Positions 59,993 through 64,000 of a stretch of 64,000 nt of DNA are shown one piece after another. Every line of letters begins with the position of its first letter. The stretch's first letter is position 1. The DNA is from Vitrella brassicaformis (lineage: Eukaryota > Sar > Vitrellaceae): NCBI GenBank assembly GCA_001179505.1, contig CDMY01000117.1, forward strand, positions 34,483 through 98,482, given 5' to 3'. The position numbers and the translations under genes are program-made. The notes beneath the pieces are model-generated. The model saw only the letters and a list, made by a program, of their open reading frames with translations, searched no databases and was not told the DNA's origin.

Positions 59993-60768
59993 AGCAGGCG
60001 GCGCGTGTGGATTACTTCCTGCAGCCGTTCAGGAGTGCGCTGGAGGAGGCGTCTCGCCTCACCATCTTTGAGACCTACTGCTCCATCCACTCGGCCATCG
60101 ACCTAGAGTGAGTGAATCAGTGAGTGAGTGAGTCTGCCATCAGTTGACCCCTGACACACTGGGTGCACTGTGTGTGTGTCGGTGTGCTGTGCGCCTGTCT
60201 GCCTGTCTGCCTGTCTGTCTGCCTGTCTGTGTGTGTGATGACCGACCCACCAGGGTGATAGCTCAGAAGCTGAATATGCGGTCCGAGGAGGCCGAGCGGT
60301 GGATCGTCAACCTCATCCGCACCGCCAAACTCGGTGGGTCGGTCAGCCACTCAGCCACTCAGCCAGGCTGGCCACACCCACCCATCCCCCCCCACACACA
60401 CACCCCCACACACATCAACAACCACAGGGTCACCACTGTCTGAGGGGTGTGTGTGTGTGTGTGTGTGCTGCAGACGCCAAGATCGACAGCGAGAAGAACC
60501 GGGTGGTCATCTCGGCTCAGATACCCGACGTCTACCAACAGGTCAGTCAGTTCAATGAACTGAAGGGCAGGGCGGGCCAGGCGGGCATTCAATGCAGCCC
60601 AGCCAAAATGGTGTGATGTGATCTATGTGATCCATGTGATGGGCTGCTTGCCTTGCCTTGGTTGCTGCGGTGCAGGTGGTAGAGAAGACGAAGCAGCTGA
60701 TGATCAAGTCCCAGTACCTGGTGCGACTCAAGGCACGAGAGGACCGCGACAGGGCCGACAGAGACTGA
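57674..60768 (+). CDS. EIF3E: Translation initiation factor eIF3 subunit E (INT6)
   Basis: About a dozen exons. The eIF3e N-terminal domain is clear: YDLSQRMCPYWDIHMIFPLISFLEE, YPPEHLARVKIQLLEKTDMM. It continues with NKYKDTENFRE, ERLLKYAKVLFKTGNYMNAA, RLNCLWGTLASCIL, LQRAWLLHWTIWPLFLFF and YLQTIQ-like helices. The PCI/winged-helix end follows (DYFLQPFRSALEEASRLTIFETYCSIH, IAQKLNMRSEEAERWIVNLIRTAKL, DAKIDSEKNRVVISAQIPDVYQQV). The stop is at 60768. The protein is a PCI subunit of the eIF3 complex on the 40S ribosome. Introns carry long TG tracts directly before their acceptors, for example near 57998-58035 and 59960-59998. A Gly/Ser/Ala-rich leader of about 40 residues precedes the conserved part. 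Confidence 0.95.
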
Positions 60769-61425
60769 CCAACTGACTGACGGCCTTGTGGTGGGAGTGG
60801 AGTGAGGAGCCTGGCCTGCCTCGCCCCCATGCGTCCCTCTGTCTGTCTGGAAGGATTTTAAGCTGACTGAATGTGTGTGTCAATGGATCGGACTGACTGA
60901 CGCGCTGACACGTCGTGTGGCTGCAACGGAATGATTTGGGTGGCCTCTAGATCTAGATTCGTTGCATGATCGTTCGATAGATACGCTGTCCTCCCCTGCC
61001 GTCCCCTCCCTCTCCCTCTAGCTAGGTCACTCACTCATCCGCCACTGGCCTCGCCTTCGCCTTCGCTGCCCCCACTCGCTGGAATCCACTCATCGCGCAG
61101 AGCCTGTCTCTCTATCTGCGGCAAATGGAATGCAGTGGAGCAGCACAGGCGGGGCAGGCAGGCAGGCAGCTGGCTTGGCTAGCTACGGGGGGGTGGTGTC
61201 TCCCCTGGGGCTGAATTAGCAGACACACATACACGCACACACACACACGCACTCTCTCTCTCTCTCTTTCTCTTTCTCACGCAAACATGTACGCCTAAAC
61301 CACCACGGTCGACATCCATCCATCCAGCCACGCGGCTTCTTCAACAACCAGCGGCTAGCTACGTCTCCCCTCCCCTCCCTCTAAATCTGTCTGTCTGTCT
61401 GTCTGTCTGATTCGGATCACTCCTC
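60769..61425. other. Convergent spacer, no gene seen
   Basis: It contains GGCA, CACA and TC repeats and a CTGT run at about 61388-61408. No coding exon is supported. Confidence 0.6.
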
Positions 61426-62299
61426 CTACTTGTGAGGCGTCTTGGGTGTGTTCTTGGGCGGTGTTTTCGGTGGCGTCTTGGGCGGCGTCTTGGGCGGTCT
61501 GAGCGGCGGGCCGTGGTCGAGGAACCCCCCTTCCTTGAGCTTCGACACCGCCTGCGGCTTCTGGTACGGCTGATACTGATACTGCTGATGCTGCTGGTGC
61601 TGGTGGCAGTGGGGGCCCTTCTTCGATACGCCTGGAGGGGTGAGGCCCGACAGCTGCTGCTGATGGTGGTGGTGTTGGGGGTAGAAGTGCTTGCCGGGGG
61701 TGCCCCCTCCCACTGCTGCTGCTGCGGCCGCCGCTGCTGCTGCTGCCATGGGCACACGGCCGCCAGCATTGCCCGAAGCCTCGGCACCAGCCGGAGCGAA
61801 AGGCACCTGGTGAGATGGGGCAACGGAGTGAGTGAGGGAGGGAGGGAGGGAGACACACGTCTAGGTGGGGGGGAAATACCGGGTTGGGCGGTTTGGCGTT
61901 ATGTCGTTTGGGTGGTGGTGTGTCGAAGAGCATGTCCGAGACGTCCAGCTTGTGGATGCACGCCTTGCGATAGCAACGCACCTCATCTATCGTCAACCTG
62001 CACCCAACGCACAGCACAGCGGACCATCCAGCCACCCAACGGTCAGTCCGTCTGTGCGCATCCGTCTCGCCGCTCCCTCCCTCCCTCCCTCCCTCACTTG
62101 TCGCGGCCCTTCCAGACGGCCGACGAGCGTCTGGGCCGCTCGAGGGCGTTGGGGCGGCTCTGCGCCGCGTACATGTGCGCGTGGCTCTGCAACATCGCTG
62201 ATGGATGGATCAATCAACCAACGGAACGAACCAGCAAACATACTTGTGAGGCCTCTGATGGTGTGGGGGTCTGTCCGTTCGGCTGGCTGGCTGGCTGGC

Positions 62300-62331
<32 letters not shown>

Positions 62332-64000
62332 TACTCTTGAGGTTGACGACGGGCAGCCCGATGCCGAAAATGGTGTCGGGGTCCCAGTCGAGCTGCCGCC
62401 GACACTCCCCACGCCACCGTTTCCCCTTTGCCCTGACGCACACAGAGAGAGAGGGGGGAGGGGGACGGGAGGGAGGGAGGGAGGGAGGGAGGGGCACACA
62501 CACATTACAGGGACAGACAGATATACACACGCATTGATTGCAACATTTGTGGAGTCAGTCATTGTGTTGGGTGTGTGGTGGCAGGCGTGGCGCACCAGGC
62601 AGGTACGAACTTCTTGGAGCGCTCCTGCTCGGCCTTATCCTCGTCATAGTCAGGACTGACACAAACACATACACATACACACACCACAGACAGACAGGCA
62701 GACATGCCCACACACCGTCCCTCCGCCCTGGCTGGCCTCTGCTCTCTGGTCGCTTGCTTACGCCTCATTGTCGGTGAGTTCATAGTTGTCGTCATCCTCC
62801 TTCTTCTTGAGCGACTTGAACAGACCCTTGCGCCGCTGCCGCGTCAGGCTGTCCAGCGCATGATGCCCACCTCCACCCGCACTGGCCACCCTGTCGGGGC
62901 TCTTCCACGGGATGTGCTGCCCATGGCGGTCATCGCCTTGGTTGAGGGGGGTTCCGTACTGGCCGTTGGGCATGACGCTCTGGCCGCCCTGGAAGTAGTC
63001 ACGGTGGTAGTCTGAGGGGTTGCGGGGGTCGCGCGCTAGGGAGTCGATCGCCTGGGCACACACATGGATGGATGGACACTTGGTGTGCGTCTCATGTGTG
63101 TGTGTGTGTGTGTGCGTGTGCGTACCTTTTGCTGGTCGAATGTGGCTGCTACGTCTACGCCAGGTGTGGGTCCGTTGGGGGGGTGGAGGTCGAATTCGCT
63201 CTCGTCGTCGTCGTCGGCAAACTCGTCCTCGGCCAGCTCGTCGTCGACTGACCGGGCGTACTCGTCGTCGTCCTCCTCCTCTCCATCTTCCTCCTCGTCA
63301 CCCTCACCCTCCTCCTCATCGTCTGGATCAACCAACACACACCACCATGGTATATGGGAGTGTGTGTGGGGGTGAGGGGGGGAGGGGACCTTGGTCCTCG
63401 TCTTGTTCGTCGTCGGCCTCCTCCTCCTCATCTTCCTCCTGGTTGTCCAGACAAGGACACATGAGAGGGGTGTGGGGTGTGGCAGGGTGCGGTGAATGTG
63501 TGTGTTGGTTGTGTTGTGGTCACCTCTTGCTCCTCTCCTCCATCCTCGTCGCCCATCTCGTCCTCATCCTAACACACACACACACACCCCAATGGTCCCT
63601 CCCTCCCTCCCTCCCAATGTGATTGTGTCGGTTGTTTGGTGGCTGGCTGGCTGTCTTGTGTTGTGTTGTCTCTGTACCGCACCTCCTGGGCTACAGGCTC
63701 CATGTCCTCGTCCTCGTCCTCACCCTCAGGAAACGACTGACCACACACACAGGCAGAGAGAGAGAGAGAGAGAGACGCACACATGAATGCCCCCGGCCCC
63801 TCCCTCCCTCCCTCCCTCCCTCTCTCTGTTGGTATAGTGTGGTGTGGCCGTCACGTCACTTACGCTCTCAGCGTTCGATTTCTCCTCCTTCTTGACCTTC
63901 GCATCGGCAGCACCGCTAGCTACACCTCCTGACAGACCGACAGAAACACAACACAGACACAGACACAGATGCGATGGCCCCCCCCCCCCCCCCCCCCTGC
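61426..64000 (-). CDS. Acidic multi-exon protein, unrecognised (5' end beyond window)
   Basis: Exons read leftward from the right edge: KKEEKSNAES, then several Glu/Asp tracts (EEDEEEEADDEQDED, DDEEEGEGDEEEDGEEEDD) that cover about 63170-63900. Next are GVDVAATFDQQKAIDSLARD, NPSDYHRDYFQGGQ, RRKGLFKSLKKKEDDDNYEL, PDYDEDKAEQERSKKF, GKRWRGECRRQLDWDPDTI and TIDEVRCYRKACIHKLDVSD. The C-terminal exon has Ala, His and Gln runs and a PPKTPPKTPPK repeat to the stop at 61426. Acidic blocks with basic islands suggest a chromatin or nucleolar protein, but no domain proves it. The start codon is not in the window. Confidence 0.6.
63975..63998. repeat. C homopolymer at window end
   Basis: A long C run near the right edge resembles the G run before the gap at 25626. 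It is a likely sequencing or assembly weak spot. Confidence 0.6.

Overview
This window is nuclear DNA from a GC-rich, gene-dense protist. The genes are broken by many short spliceosomal introns, the spacers are full of CA/TG, GGATGGAT and CAGTCAGT microsatellites, and there is one 300-base assembly gap. The best guess for the organism is a plastid-bearing alveolate such as a chromerid alga (Vitrella-like). The hints are a BipA/TypA GTPase with an ER-signal-plus-transit-like leader, an AP2-like repeat protein, a WD40/TRP channel fusion and a membrane-bound PARP. This assignment is inference; no rRNA or organelle marker is present.

Layout, left to right: RING-finger protein (-), giant WD40-TRP channel (+), nucleoside phosphorylase (+), an unrecognised protein with an MGNHHS N-terminus (-), CTF8 (+), an ABHD17-like depalmitoylase (-), a small hydrophobic protein (+), an SLC37-type sugar-phosphate antiporter (-), an AP2-like repeat protein (+), the gap, a large low-complexity protein carrying a near-identical internal DNA duplication (-), a decayed tandem duplication, a beta-repeat protein (+), an acid-lipase-family lipase (-), the splicing factor CCDC12/Cwf18 (+), a small secreted protein (-), an unknown basic protein (-), BipA/TypA (+), a receptor-like PARP (-), a short basic ORF (+), an unknown helical protein (-), SDHB (-), eIF3e (+), and an acidic protein running off the right edge (-).

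Most genes lie in minus/plus head-to-head pairs separated by about 130-450 bp. Seven of these shared promoters carry copies of a TGCGAGCT core, extended in three of them to TGCGAGCTTGAAATTGCT or a close variant. I know of no named element with this sequence. Housekeeping functions cover translation (eIF3e, BipA), replication (CTF8), splicing (CCDC12) and mitochondrial respiration (SDHB). They are mixed with membrane signalling genes: the TRP channel, the PARP receptor, the ABHD17-like enzyme and the MGNHHS protein.

The most unusual items are three. One is the predicted type I membrane protein with an intracellular PARP catalytic domain whose H-Y-E triad is intact. The second is the WD40-TRP fusion. 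The third is the shared divergent-promoter motif. Exon boundaries were read by eye from GT/AG sites and reading phase, so those not described as phase-checked are approximate.
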